From Sphingomonas sp. PP-CE-1A-559 (GTDB taxonomy: Bacteria; Pseudomonadota; Alphaproteobacteria; Sphingomonadales; Sphingomonadaceae), in contig NZ_SLYA01000004.1 in NCBI RefSeq assembly GCF_004340965.1, positions 62,001 through 126,000 of the forward strand: 64,000 nt of DNA. The letters run 5' to 3'. This document shows, piece by piece, positions 41,181 to 49,203 of this stretch. The notes under the pieces are model-generated. The model made no database searches. It had not been told where the DNA came from and saw nothing but the letters and a program-made list of their open reading frames with translations. The position numbers and the translations under genes are program-made. The number at the start of each line of letters is the position of its first letter. The first letter of the stretch is position 1.

Positions 41181-42086
41181 ATGCGCCTGCCCGATCTCGA
41201 AGCCTGGGCGATCTTCGCCAGCGTCGTCGAGCACCGCTCGTTCAGCGCCGCCGCCGACGCGGTCGGGCTCAGCAAGGCAACCGTGTCGAAGGCGATCACC
41301 CGCCTCGAAGCGCATCTCGGCCAGTCGCTCTTTCACCGCACCTCGCGCCGCCTCGCGCTCACCGAAGCCGGCAAGCCGCTCGCCGAGCACGCCGCACGCA
41401 TCCTCGCCGAAGCCCGCGCCGCCGAGGAGTCCGCGCACGACGCCGCCAGCGCGCATACCGGCCGCGTCCGCCTCGCCGCACCGATGAGCTTCGGCGTCAC
41501 CAACGTCGCCCCCATCCTCGCCGAGTTCCTCGTCGCGCACCCGGGTATCGAGGTCGACTTTCACCTCTCCGATGCGCGCGTCGACATCGTCGCGGAAGGC
41601 TTCGACGTCGCGCTGCGGATCGCCGAGCTTCCCGACAGCTCGCTCCGCGCCCGCCGTTTGTGCAGCATCCAAGCGCACACCGTCGCCGCACCCAGCTACC
41701 TCGCGAAGCACGGCACCCCGACGCACCCGGCACAGCTCGGCGAGCACCAGCTGGTCGGATATTCGAACGTCGTCGGCCCGTGGCGCTTCCACGGCCCCGG
41801 CGGCGCCGACGTCTCGGTCCGCCTGCAAGGCCAGCTCACCGCCAACAGCGGCGAGGCGATCGTCCCCGCGCTGATCGCCGGCCTCGGAATCGCGCGCCTC
41901 CCCGACTTCATCGTCGACCGCCATATCGCGTCTGGCGCACTCGTCATCATCCTCGAAGACTGGGCGCCCGCCAAGATCGGGTTGCATCTCCTAACCCCGC
42001 CAAGCCCCCTCCGCCCGGCCCGCGTCGAGGCACTGATAGACTTCCTCGCCGCACGGCTCCGCGATCCGAACGCAGGGCAAGCGTAA
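41181..42086 (+). CDS. LysR-type transcriptional regulator
   Basis: This 301-residue protein has the LysR layout: an N-terminal winged helix-turn-helix (residues about 3-62: LEAWAIFASVVEHRSFSAAA, SKATVSKAITRLEAHLGQSL, FHRTSRRLALTEAG) and a periplasmic-binding-protein-like effector domain (about 90-295: GRVRLAAPMSFGVTNVAPIL to ALIDFLAARL). Such regulators normally activate a divergent gene in response to a small ligand; here that gene is the pirin. The ATG at 41181 has GGAG six bases upstream; the in-frame codons further upstream lie in the repeat element and are unlikely to be translated. The ligand is unknown. Confidence 0.9.
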   Translation: MRLPDLEAWAIFASVVEHRSFSAAADAVGLSKATVSKAITRLEAHLGQSLFHRTSRRLALTEAGKPLAEHAARILAEARAAEESAHDAASAHTGRVRLAAPMSFGVTNVAPILAEFLVAHPGIEVDFHLSDARVDIVAEGFDVALRIAELPDSSLRARRLCSIQAHTVAAPSYLAKHGTPTHPAQLGEHQLVGYSNVVGPWRFHGPGGADVSVRLQGQLTANSGEAIVPALIAGLGIARLPDFIVDRHIASGALVIILEDWAPAKIGLHLLTPPSPLRPARVEALIDFLAARLRDPNAGQA

Positions 42087-42340
42087 AGCGGCGACCTTGC
42101 GCAAAACCGGGTCGGATGCCATGTAAGAGGCTGGATAGACGCTCGAGTTTGCACCCCAGCGCGATCCCAACGACACCCGATACCGGGATGAGGACTTTGA
42201 GCAGCGGCCGCGCTCAGTCGGTAGTTCGTGTATCGATTCCGTGATTTCCGCGTGGCTGACCCGATAATCCGGTTATGGATTCTCGTCGTCTTCGGCCTGT
42301 GTCGGGACAGCGGACCATGCCGAAACGAAAAGGCATGACC

Positions 42341-44053
42341 ATGCGGCCAGACGCTAACGACACGATGTCCCCAGAAACCAAGACCGGCGTGACCCGCCGT
42401 AACCTGCTCGGCTCGGCGATCGTCGCCGGCGGTGCAGCCGCGCTGCCGATCGCGCACGCCGACGCCGCGACCACCGAGCGGACGGTCGACGTCCTGCTGA
42501 TCGGCGGCGGCATCATGAGCGCGACGCTCGCCGTCCTGCTTCGCGAGCTCGAGCCGACCTGGACGATCGAGATGGTCGAACGCCTCGACAAGGTCGCCGA
42601 CGAAAGCTCCAACGGCTGGAACAACGCCGGCACCGGCCACTCCGCGCTGTGCGAACTCAACTACACGCCGGTCAACAAGGCTGACGGCAAGGTGGAGATC
42701 GCCAAGGCGGTCGAGATCAACGAGCAGTTCCAGGTCACGCGCCAGTTTCTCAGCCACCAGGTCGATACCGGCATCCTCGCCAACCCGCGCTCGTTCATCA
42801 ATTCGACGCCGCACATGAATCTGGTGTGGGGCGATGCCAACGTCGCCTTCCTCCAAAAGCGCCACGCCGCGCTCCAGGCGAGCCCGCTCTTTTCCGGCAT
42901 GGAATTCACCACCGACCCGAAGCAGATCTCGCAGTGGGCGCCGGTGATGATGGAGGGCCGCGCGCCCGGCACGAAACTCGCCGCGACGCGCTCGCCGCTC
43001 GGCACCGATTGCGACTGGGGCGAGGTCACGCGCCAGTACATCGCCTCGCTCGCCAAGCAGGACAATTTCACGCTGACCACGGGCCATGAGGTCCGCTCGC
43101 TCGAACGCGAGACGATCGGCGGCAAGAAGGCGCGCTGGCGCGTCACCGCGCGCGACATGAAGACCGACGAGAAGCAGGTCATCAAGGCGCGCTTCGTGTT
43201 CGCAGGCGCCGGCGGTGGCGCGCTGCCGATCCTGCAGAAGTCAGGCATCCCCGAGGCCGACGACTATGCCGGCTTCCCGGTCGGCGGCTCGTTCCTGGTC
43301 GCGGACAAGCCCGAAATCACCCACCGCCATCTCGCCAAGGTCTACGGCAAGGCGGCGGTCGGCTCGCCGCCGATGTCCGTGCCGCATCTCGACACGCGCT
43401 TCCTCGACGGCAAGCAGGCGCTATTGTTCGGCCCGTTCGCGACCTTCTCGACCAAGTTTCTCAAGGAAGGCTCGTATTTCGATCTTCCGGCGTCGGTCAC
43501 GCTCGACAATTTCCGGCCGATGCTCGCGGTCGGCTGGGACGATTTCGACCTCGTCGAATATCTCGCGGGCCAGCTCATCATGTCGGACAGCGACCGGATG
43601 GATGCCCTGCGCGAGTATTTCCCGGGTGCGAAGGACGGCGACTGGCGCCTGTGGCAGGCGGGCCAGCGCGTCCAGATCATCAAGCGCGATCCGGAAAAGG
43701 GTGGCGTACTGCGCCTCGGCACCGAGATCGTCGCGTCGAAGGACGGCTCGATCGCCGCGCTGCTGGGCGCTTCGCCGGGTGCCTCGACCGCGCCGTCGAT
43801 CATGCTCAACCTGCTGAAGAAAGTGTTCCCGAACCACCTCGCCACCGCCGGCTGGCAGGCGAAGATCCGCGAGATCGTGCCTACCTACGGCGTGATGCTC
43901 AACGAGACGCCGGACGTCCTCGCCGAGCATTGGGCCTCGACCGCGGACACGCTGCAGCTCGCCATCCCCTCGCCCACGGTCGGCGTTGCAGCTAGCCCGC
44001 GCCCCGCGGCCATGCGCGTAAAGCCAGACCGCAGCCCCGACCTCGCGCTCTAA
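42341..44053 (+). CDS. mqo: Malate:quinone oxidoreductase with twin-arginine-like leader
   Basis: This 570-residue FAD protein matches Mqo, which oxidises malate to oxaloacetate and passes electrons to quinone, a membrane-linked variant of the citrate-cycle step. Signatures are [20 protein letters not shown] (FAD loop), [48 protein letters not shown] and [19 protein letters not shown]. Unlike classical cytosolic Mqo it begins with [19 protein letters not shown], which looks like a Tat leader, implying a periplasmic location. The start ATG at 42341 has AAAAGG eight bases before; upstream ATGs at 42317 and 42335 have poorer spacing. The 254-bp upstream gap shows no clear promoter. Confidence 0.93.
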   Translation: MRPDANDTMSPETKTGVTRRNLLGSAIVAGGAAALPIAHADAATTERTVDVLLIGGGIMSATLAVLLRELEPTWTIEMVERLDKVADESSNGWNNAGTGHSALCELNYTPVNKADGKVEIAKAVEINEQFQVTRQFLSHQVDTGILANPRSFINSTPHMNLVWGDANVAFLQKRHAALQASPLFSGMEFTTDPKQISQWAPVMMEGRAPGTKLAATRSPLGTDCDWGEVTRQYIASLAKQDNFTLTTGHEVRSLERETIGGKKARWRVTARDMKTDEKQVIKARFVFAGAGGGALPILQKSGIPEADDYAGFPVGGSFLVADKPEITHRHLAKVYGKAAVGSPPMSVPHLDTRFLDGKQALLFGPFATFSTKFLKEGSYFDLPASVTLDNFRPMLAVGWDDFDLVEYLAGQLIMSDSDRMDALREYFPGAKDGDWRLWQAGQRVQIIKRDPEKGGVLRLGTEIVASKDGSIAALLGASPGASTAPSIMLNLLKKVFPNHLATAGWQAKIREIVPTYGVMLNETPDVLAEHWASTADTLQLAIPSPTVGVAASPRPAAMRVKPDRSPDLAL

Positions 44054-44330
44054 GCTATACCGACGTCCATTCTACAATCCTCCCCCGCCAGGGGGAGGTG
44101 GCTGGCACTTGCCAGACGGAGGGGGAGGCAGGCGATGACGGCCGTTGCGAGTCCTCCCCCTCCGTCACCTTCGGCGACATCTCCCCCTGACGGGGGAGCA
44201 TCAGCGAGTGTCGTTTCCGGAACGTACCTTAAGTCCTTGGAACGGCTGTCCTACGCCGCGACGATCTGCCACGGTCGCAAGATGATCGCCCCGCCATCCT
44301 CGCAAAACCACCACCAATCCGGCCAAGGAT
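44054..44330. other. Long gap between mqo and the permease gene, first part
   Basis: The 365-bp gap after mqo contains a composite repeat (44078-44203) and a leader-like inverted repeat (44331-44404), described separately. Between them lies about 130 bp of non-repeat sequence. On the minus strand it has an open frame ending PDWWWFCEDGGAIILRPWQ that I do not trust as a gene. Confidence 0.4.
44078..44203. repeat. Composite CCTCCCCC/GGGGGAGG intergenic repeat, copy A
   Basis: The element starts TCCTCCCCCGCCAGGGGGAG, continues with GTGGCTGGC-ACTTGCCAGAC and GGAGGGGGAGG, and ends with a complementary half (CCTCCCCCTCCGTC...CCCCCTGACGGGGGAG). Its first 50 bases match copy B at 46438 with a single difference and the second halves are closely similar, so they are dispersed copies of one element. 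It can fold into a long double hairpin. Confidence 0.8.
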
Positions 44331-44404
44331 CGGCTTCAAAAGCCGGAAGTGCACAGTCCGCGCATACCGCGCCAGCGTGTGCACTTTGTGAACTTCCGGC
44401 TTTT
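44331..44404 (+). promoter_or_regulatory. Leader with mutually exclusive hairpins before the AI-2E gene
   Basis: AAAAGCCGGAAGTGCACA (44338-44355) pairs with TGTGAACTTCCGGCTTTT (44387-44404), one mismatch, ending in TTTT 14 bases before the ATG. Inside, AGTGCACA (44348-44355) can instead pair perfectly with TGTGCACT (44378-44385), and AAGCCG (44340-44345) with CGGCTT (44331-44336). Alternative pairing of this sort is typical of attenuators, but it may also be a mobile repeat remnant. Confidence 0.4.
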
Positions 44405-44418
44405 CGGCGGGCCGCAGC

Positions 44419-45510
44419 ATGAACCGCCTGGCCCCCGATGCAGATGATTCGCGCTTCATCCGTCGCGTCATCCTGACCATCGTGATCGTCTCGGTCGTCG
44501 CCGCACTCTACAAGGCCGGCGACCTGCTCATCCTCGCCTTCGGATCGATCCTGGGTGCGATCGTCATCCACGCGATCGCCGATCTCTACCGCGACCATCT
44601 CCGCGTCCCGCGCAAGCCCGCGCTCGGCCTCGGCATCGCCACCGTGCTCGGCGTCATCGCGTTCCTCGTCTGGTTGTTCGGCGTGCAGTTCCGCAGCCAG
44701 GTCAACGTCCTGATCGCCCAGACGCCGGCGCTGCTCGACCAGCTCGCCGCGTATCTTTCGCAAAGCGCGGTCGGCGCGAAGCTCGTCGATGCCGTGCAGC
44801 AGGCCTATGCCGGGTCGAAGGTCGCGCAGGACGTCGGCGGACTCGTGACGGGCGCGGGCGAACTCGTCCTAAACTGCCTGTTGCTGTTGGTCGGCGCGCT
44901 GTTCTTCGCCGCCGATCCCAAGGTGTACGAACGCGGCTTCCTGTTGCTGATCCCACGATCGAAGCGGGCCGCGGTCGAGGATGCGCTGTTCGACGTCGGC
45001 TCGACGCTCCGGCTGTGGCTCGGCTCGTCGCTGATCCTGATGACGACGATGGGAATCCTGGTCGGAATCGGGTTGTGGTTGTCGGGCGTCCCCAGCGCTG
45101 CCGCGCTCGGCCTGCTCGCCGGATTATCCGAGTTCATTCCGTATATCGGCCCCACCGCGGCGATGATCCCCGCGCTCGGACTCGCCGCGACGCAAGGGAC
45201 CTCCTCGATCGTCGGCACGCTCGTCACCTATGCGGTCGTTCGGCTCGTCCAGACCAATTTCATCACGCCGTACGTGCAGAACCGCGTGATCTCGATCCCA
45301 CCCGCGATCACGGTTTTCGCGATCATCGGTATCGGTACGATCTTCGGCCTGTTCGGATTGTTCTTCTCAGCGGCGCTGCTGGTGGTGATCTTCACGCTCG
45401 TCCGCAGCCTGTATCTGCGTGAGGTTCTCGGCGAGGATATCCCGAAGACGGTCCACCGGACGCTGCTCGGCCCCGACCTGACGCCGAGCCCTCCGACCGA
45501 AGATTTGTAA
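44419..45510 (+). CDS. AI-2E family transporter (permease-like)
   Basis: This 363-residue membrane protein has about seven or eight helices and the AI-2E/PerM family features: an N-terminal helix pair (LTIVIVSVVAALYKAGDLLI, FGSILGAIVIHAIADLYRDH), a soluble middle region with a predicted amphipathic part (NVLIAQTPALLDQLAAYLSQ), and the conserved C-terminal half (SEFIPYIGPTAAMIPALGLA, NFITPYVQNRVISIPPAITV, FGLFGLFFSAALLVVIFTLV). Members export diverse small molecules or ions; autoinducer-2 export is proven only for TqsA, so the substrate is open. The ribosome site is weak (GGGCCGCAGC), and translation may depend on the hairpin leader just upstream. Confidence 0.88.
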   Translation: MNRLAPDADDSRFIRRVILTIVIVSVVAALYKAGDLLILAFGSILGAIVIHAIADLYRDHLRVPRKPALGLGIATVLGVIAFLVWLFGVQFRSQVNVLIAQTPALLDQLAAYLSQSAVGAKLVDAVQQAYAGSKVAQDVGGLVTGAGELVLNCLLLLVGALFFAADPKVYERGFLLLIPRSKRAAVEDALFDVGSTLRLWLGSSLILMTTMGILVGIGLWLSGVPSAAALGLLAGLSEFIPYIGPTAAMIPALGLAATQGTSSIVGTLVTYAVVRLVQTNFITPYVQNRVISIPPAITVFAIIGIGTIFGLFGLFFSAALLVVIFTLVRSLYLREVLGEDIPKTVHRTLLGPDLTPSPPTEDL

Positions 45511-45540
45511 AGAATTCAACTGCTCGGCGGCGATCCAACC

Positions 45541-45602
45541 GATTCGTCGCGTCAACCTTAGTCCGAAATTAACCTTTTGCCTTCAGATGTTGTGTGGTTA
45601 AT
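45541..45602 (+). promoter_or_regulatory. ctrA upstream region with CtrA half-sites and a GANTC site
   Basis: The 152-bp gap ahead of ctrA holds GATTC (45541-45545, a CcrM-type GANTC site), TTAACC (45569-45574) and the inverted half GGTTAA (45596-45601). TTAACC is the core of the CtrA recognition half-site, so the layout suggests autoregulation and possibly methylation control, as known for ctrA of Caulobacter. Sites are seen; function is inferred. Confidence 0.55.
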
Positions 45603-45662
45603 GAATAGAAGTCGAGCGGCTGGCATGGGGTGTCGGGCGGTCTCGCGAACAGGGGACGACGC

Positions 45663-46364
45663 ATGCGAGTGCTGCTGATCGAGGACGAGCCGACGACGGC
45701 CAAGGCTATCGAGCTGATGCTGACGACCGAAGGGTTCAACGTCTACATCACCGATCTCGGGGAAGAAGGCCTCGATCTGGGCAAGCTGTATGATTACGAC
45801 ATCATCCTGCTCGACCTGAACCTGCCCGACATGCACGGCTATGACGTGCTGAAACGCCTGCGCGTCGCGCGTGTCGCGACGCCGGTGCTGATCCTGTCGG
45901 GCGTCAACGAGATGGACTCGAAGGTTCGCAGCTTCGGCTTCGGCGCCGACGACTATGTCACCAAGCCGTTCCACCGCGAGGAACTGATCGCGCGCATCCA
46001 CGCCGTCGTCCGTCGCTCGAAGGGGCACAGCCAGTCGGTCATCCGCACCGGCAAGCTGGCGGTCAATCTCGATGCGAAGACGGTCGAGGTCAATGGCAGC
46101 CGCGTTCACCTGACCGGCAAGGAATATGCGATGCTGGAGCTGCTTTCGCTCCGCAAGGGTACGACCTTGACCAAGGAAATGTTCCTCAACCACCTTTACG
46201 GCGGGATGGACGAGCCCGAGCTGAAGATCATCGACGTCTTCATCTGCAAGCTCCGCAAGAAGCTCAGCCTTGCGTGCGACGGCGAGAATTACATCGAGAC
46301 CGTCTGGGGTCGCGGCTACGTGCTGCGCGAACCCGACGAAGTGCTCGAATCCCAGGTCGCGTAA
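45663..46364 (+). CDS. ctrA: Cell-cycle response regulator CtrA
   Basis: This 233-residue OmpR-type response regulator matches CtrA, the master cell-cycle and polarity regulator of alphaproteobacteria. It has a receiver domain ([20 protein letters not shown]; Asp51 in LLDLNLPD is the phosphate site; KPFHREEL carries the conserved Lys) and a C-terminal winged helix ([57 protein letters not shown]). The start ATG at 45663 with AGGGGA upstream gives the canonical MRVLLIEDE; an extension to 45630 is unlikely. CtrA half-sites upstream suggest autoregulation, and a strong terminator follows. In sphingomonads CtrA mainly controls motility and envelope genes rather than viability. Confidence 0.97.
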   Translation: MRVLLIEDEPTTAKAIELMLTTEGFNVYITDLGEEGLDLGKLYDYDIILLDLNLPDMHGYDVLKRLRVARVATPVLILSGVNEMDSKVRSFGFGADDYVTKPFHREELIARIHAVVRRSKGHSQSVIRTGKLAVNLDAKTVEVNGSRVHLTGKEYAMLELLSLRKGTTLTKEMFLNHLYGGMDEPELKIIDVFICKLRKKLSLACDGENYIETVWGRGYVLREPDEVLESQVA

Positions 46365-46387
46365 CTCCCCAGTTTTCGGGAGCAAGA

Positions 46388-46424
46388 AGGCCGCGGCATC
46401 GGGGGGTGCCGCGGCCTTTCCTAT
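46388..46424 (+). terminator. Rho-independent terminator after ctrA
   Basis: AGGCCGCGGCA (46388-46398) and TGCCGCGGCCT (46407-46417) form an 11-bp stem with an 8-base loop, followed by TTCCTATTTT. It lies 24 bp past the ctrA stop and closes that unit before the convergent phospholipase D-like gene. Confidence 0.85.
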
Positions 46425-46437
46425 TTTGGGGTTCCAA

Positions 46438-46561
46438 ATCCTCCCCCGCCAGGGGGAGGTGGCTGGCCCTTGCCAGACGGAGGGGGAGGAAAGAAGTAAC
46501 CGCTTTCCTCGTCCTCCCCCTCCGTCGCCTACGGCGCCACCTCCCCCTTGCGGGGGAGGAT
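46438..46561. repeat. Composite CCTCCCCC/GGGGGAGG intergenic repeat, copy B
   Basis: This copy starts with the same TCCTCCCCCGCCAGGGGGAG as copy A, with one base different in the next 50 (CCCTTGCCAG against CACTTGCCAG), and ends with TCCTCCCCCTCCGTCGCCTA and CTCCCCCTTGCGGGGGAGG. It fills the gap between the ctrA terminator and the end of the phospholipase D-like gene and can form a long hairpin on either strand. Confidence 0.8.
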
Positions 46562-46574
46562 ACTGGAACTCGTC

Positions 46575-48032
46575 CTAAGTCTTACGCCGCCACCGCCGGA
46601 ACAGCCCCCGCTTGCTGAGCGACTCGAACATCTCCTGAGGGCCTTCCGGATCGAGCACCTCGTTGTCCGCCAGCCAAGCCTCGACCGCAGTCAGGTCGGG
46701 CACCTCGTAACACCGCAGCGTCTTGCTCACGCCCTCCCGCTCCTGACGCAACCGCTCGATCGTCTCGATCAACGATCCGGTCTCGGCGATCATCGCGCTG
46801 ACCACCTCCACCGCGACGCCGAGATGCTCCGCCATCAACCCGTCCCGGATCGCCGCAATCCCCTCCGCGGTCGCCGCATCGACAGCCCGGATCGCCAGGT
46901 CACACTCCGTATCAAGCCGCAGCGATCGATTGTTGACGTTCGAAGACCCCAACCGGAACACGTCGTCGTCCGCGATCAGGATCTTTGCGTGGCAATAGAT
47001 CGGCGCGCCGTCCTTGGTGTACGGATGATACATCCGCAGCCGCCGGTGCGTGTCACGCCGGTGCAGTGCCTCCATCAACCGCGCCCGCGCGGTGTCCATC
47101 GCCAGCGGCTCCAGCCACCCCTGCGCCACGGTCGGGTTGATGATGACGATCTCCGGCCCGTCCGCCTCGTCGAGCCGCCGCGCCACCGCCTCCGCCACTT
47201 TCCGCGATGCGAAATACTGGCTCTCGATATACAGATGCTTCCTCGCGCGGGCGATCTGCCCCAGGAACAGCGCCTCGCTCTCGTACACCGGCGCCTGATC
47301 CGACATCTCTGGCTCGGTCCGCGCGATGCCGACGTCGACGTTGCGAAAATCGACCGCGAGCCTCTCGGGCCAGAACGTCCCGCCCGGCACCCCCGCCGCC
47401 ATCGGCTTGCCTCCCGCCAGTCGCCAGCGACGGCGGAACAGCTCGCCCAGCGCATGCGCGACGGGTCCTTGCACCGCGCTGATCGCGTCGTGCCACGGCT
47501 TGTACGGGTTGCCCGACGGCTGGACGCGGTGCGGATCGCCGTCGCGGTGTTCGCGCGTGTCCCAGCGGTCGCCGGTCATGTCGATCCCGCCGCAGAACGC
47601 CAGCGCGTCGTCGATGATAACGATCTTCTGGTGATGCGACGCCGCGGTCGGATGATGCCCGTCGAGCTTGGTATGGATCCGCTTGTGCCGCATCCACTTG
47701 ATCATCGTGAACAGCGTCGACCCGCGGAACAGCGACTTGATCGCCCCGGTATCCCAACGCAGCACGAAGATCTCGAGTTCGGGCTCGCGCTCGACCAGCC
47801 AGTGCATGAACGCGCCCAGCGTCTTGGGTTCGCCCGGCCGATCGACGCCGGGCTCGAGCGAAATACGCGCATCGAAATCCCAGCCGATCAGCAGGATGCG
47901 GCGTTTGGCCCCCAGCATCGCGACGCGCGCCGTCTGGAAATAGTCCGCCGCATCGACGATCACCGCCATCCGTTCGGCGCGTTCGACCCGCCAGCACTCC
48001 GTCCCAACCTGCATCGGTATCCCTTCGTCCAT
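46575..48032 (-). CDS. Second phospholipase D/cardiolipin synthase-like protein
   Basis: This 485-residue protein is a paralogue of the one at 21413-22996, with the same order of features. The two HKD motifs are HHQKIVIIDDALAFCGGIDM and HAKILIADDDVFRLGSSNVN, and a shared ETGSLIETIERLR segment near residue 420 is almost identical in both. It lacks the C-terminal hydrophobic anchor of the first and ends in a basic FRRWRRKT, so it may bind the membrane only peripherally. The reaction could be cardiolipin synthesis or phospholipid turnover. It is divergent from dinB across a 77-bp gap and converges on ctrA, with a terminator and a repeat between. Confidence 0.85.
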   Translation of the reverse strand: MDEGIPMQVGTECWRVERAERMAVIVDAADYFQTARVAMLGAKRRILLIGWDFDARISLEPGVDRPGEPKTLGAFMHWLVEREPELEIFVLRWDTGAIKSLFRGSTLFTMIKWMRHKRIHTKLDGHHPTAASHHQKIVIIDDALAFCGGIDMTGDRWDTREHRDGDPHRVQPSGNPYKPWHDAISAVQGPVAHALGELFRRRWRLAGGKPMAAGVPGGTFWPERLAVDFRNVDVGIARTEPEMSDQAPVYESEALFLGQIARARKHLYIESQYFASRKVAEAVARRLDEADGPEIVIINPTVAQGWLEPLAMDTARARLMEALHRRDTHRRLRMYHPYTKDGAPIYCHAKILIADDDVFRLGSSNVNNRSLRLDTECDLAIRAVDAATAEGIAAIRDGLMAEHLGVAVEVVSAMIAETGSLIETIERLRQEREGVSKTLRCYEVPDLTAVEAWLADNEVLDPEGPQEMFESLSKRGLFRRWRRKT

Positions 48033-48109
48033 TGCGCAAAGATATGCGCGGCGCGCCGTTTTGGTTGCGTGAATGCCCTGTATCGTCGCGCACAGCCGCC
48101 CTATCTGGG

Positions 48110-49201
48110 ATGACGATGGCCGCCCCTCCTACCCAGCCGCCGGTGCAGCGCAAGGTGATCCATGTCGACATGGACGCCTTCTATGCGTCGGTCGAACAGC
48201 GCGACGATCCCTCGCTCAAGGGCCGCCCGGTGGCAGTCGGCGGGTCGCGTGCGCGCGGCGTGGTGGCGGCGGCAAGCTACGAGGCGCGCGCGTTCGGTGT
48301 CCGCAGCGCGATGCCGTCGGTCACCGCGATCCGAAAATGTCCCGATCTCGTGTTCGTGCCCCCCCGGTTCGACGTGTACCGCGAAGTCTCGGACCGGATC
48401 CGCGCGATCTTCGCCGACTATACCGATTTGATCGAGCCGCTGTCGCTCGACGAGGCGTATCTCGACGTGACCGAGGACATCCGTGGGCTCGGCACGGCAG
48501 CTGCGATCGCGGAGGAAATCCGTGCTCGGATCAAGGCGGATACCGGTCTCACCGCATCCGCCGGGGTCAGCTACAACAAGTTCATCGCCAAGCTCGCATC
48601 GGACCAGAACAAGCCCGACGGCATCTGCATCATCACGCCGAAGCGCGGCGCGGCGTTCGTCCAGTCGCTGCCGGTCAAGCGCTTCCACGGCGTCGGGCCG
48701 GTGACCGCGCAGAAAATGGAGCGGCTCGGCATCCTCACCGGCGCGGACCTCTACGGCATGACGCTCGCGTTCCTGCAGGCGCATTTCGGCAGCTATGCGG
48801 ACTATCTCTACGGTGCGGCGCGCGGCATCGATCACCGGCCCGTGCGCGTCAACCGGGCTGCGAAGTCGGTCGGGGCGGAGCGGACGTTCGAGACGAACCT
48901 GACGACCGCGGAGGATCTGCGCGCCGCGTTGCACCGGGTGGCGGATGCCGCGTGGGTGCGGATCGAACGGCACGGCACCCGCGGTCGCACGGTCACGCTC
49001 AAGCTGCGCCACGCCGACTTCCGCACGATCACGCGCGCACGATCGTCACAGGCGCCGGTCACGGACAAGGCCGCATTCCTGGCTGCTGGCCTCGACCTGC
49101 TGATGGCACAACTACCCGTGCCGGACGGCGTGCGCCTCCTCGGGCTCACCTTGTCGGGCATCATGGGCGAAGACGACGAAGTGCAGCCAAGCCTGTTGTA
49201 G
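48110..49201 (+). CDS. dinB: DNA polymerase IV (Y-family translesion polymerase)
   Basis: This 363-residue protein matches Pol IV, which bypasses DNA lesions and slips on mismatched primers. Y-family signatures are HVDMDAFYASVEQRDDPSLK (first metal Asp), RARGVVAAASYEARAFGVRS, LSLDEAYLDVTE (Asp-Glu catalytic pair) and SYNKFIAKLASDQNKPDG, followed by the little-finger part (AERTFETNLTTAEDL). The C-terminus is shorter than in forms with a zinc finger and ends without an obvious beta-clamp motif except a possible QPSLL. The ATG at 48110 is the best start; ATG at 48116 is also possible. No clear SOS box (GTTC-N7-GTTC) was seen in the 77-bp gap. Confidence 0.94.
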   Translation: MTMAAPPTQPPVQRKVIHVDMDAFYASVEQRDDPSLKGRPVAVGGSRARGVVAAASYEARAFGVRSAMPSVTAIRKCPDLVFVPPRFDVYREVSDRIRAIFADYTDLIEPLSLDEAYLDVTEDIRGLGTAAAIAEEIRARIKADTGLTASAGVSYNKFIAKLASDQNKPDGICIITPKRGAAFVQSLPVKRFHGVGPVTAQKMERLGILTGADLYGMTLAFLQAHFGSYADYLYGAARGIDHRPVRVNRAAKSVGAERTFETNLTTAEDLRAALHRVADAAWVRIERHGTRGRTVTLKLRHADFRTITRARSSQAPVTDKAAFLAAGLDLLMAQLPVPDGVRLLGLTLSGIMGEDDEVQPSLL

Positions 49202-49203
49202 GT

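Noticed and set aside
44251..44763. Minus-strand frame ending in a Trp-rich peptide (PDWWWFCEDGGAIILRPWQ)
   Set aside because: The ending looks protein-like, but the frame runs antisense into the AI-2E gene, has no plausible start or ribosome site and weak third-position bias. It might be a decayed fragment.
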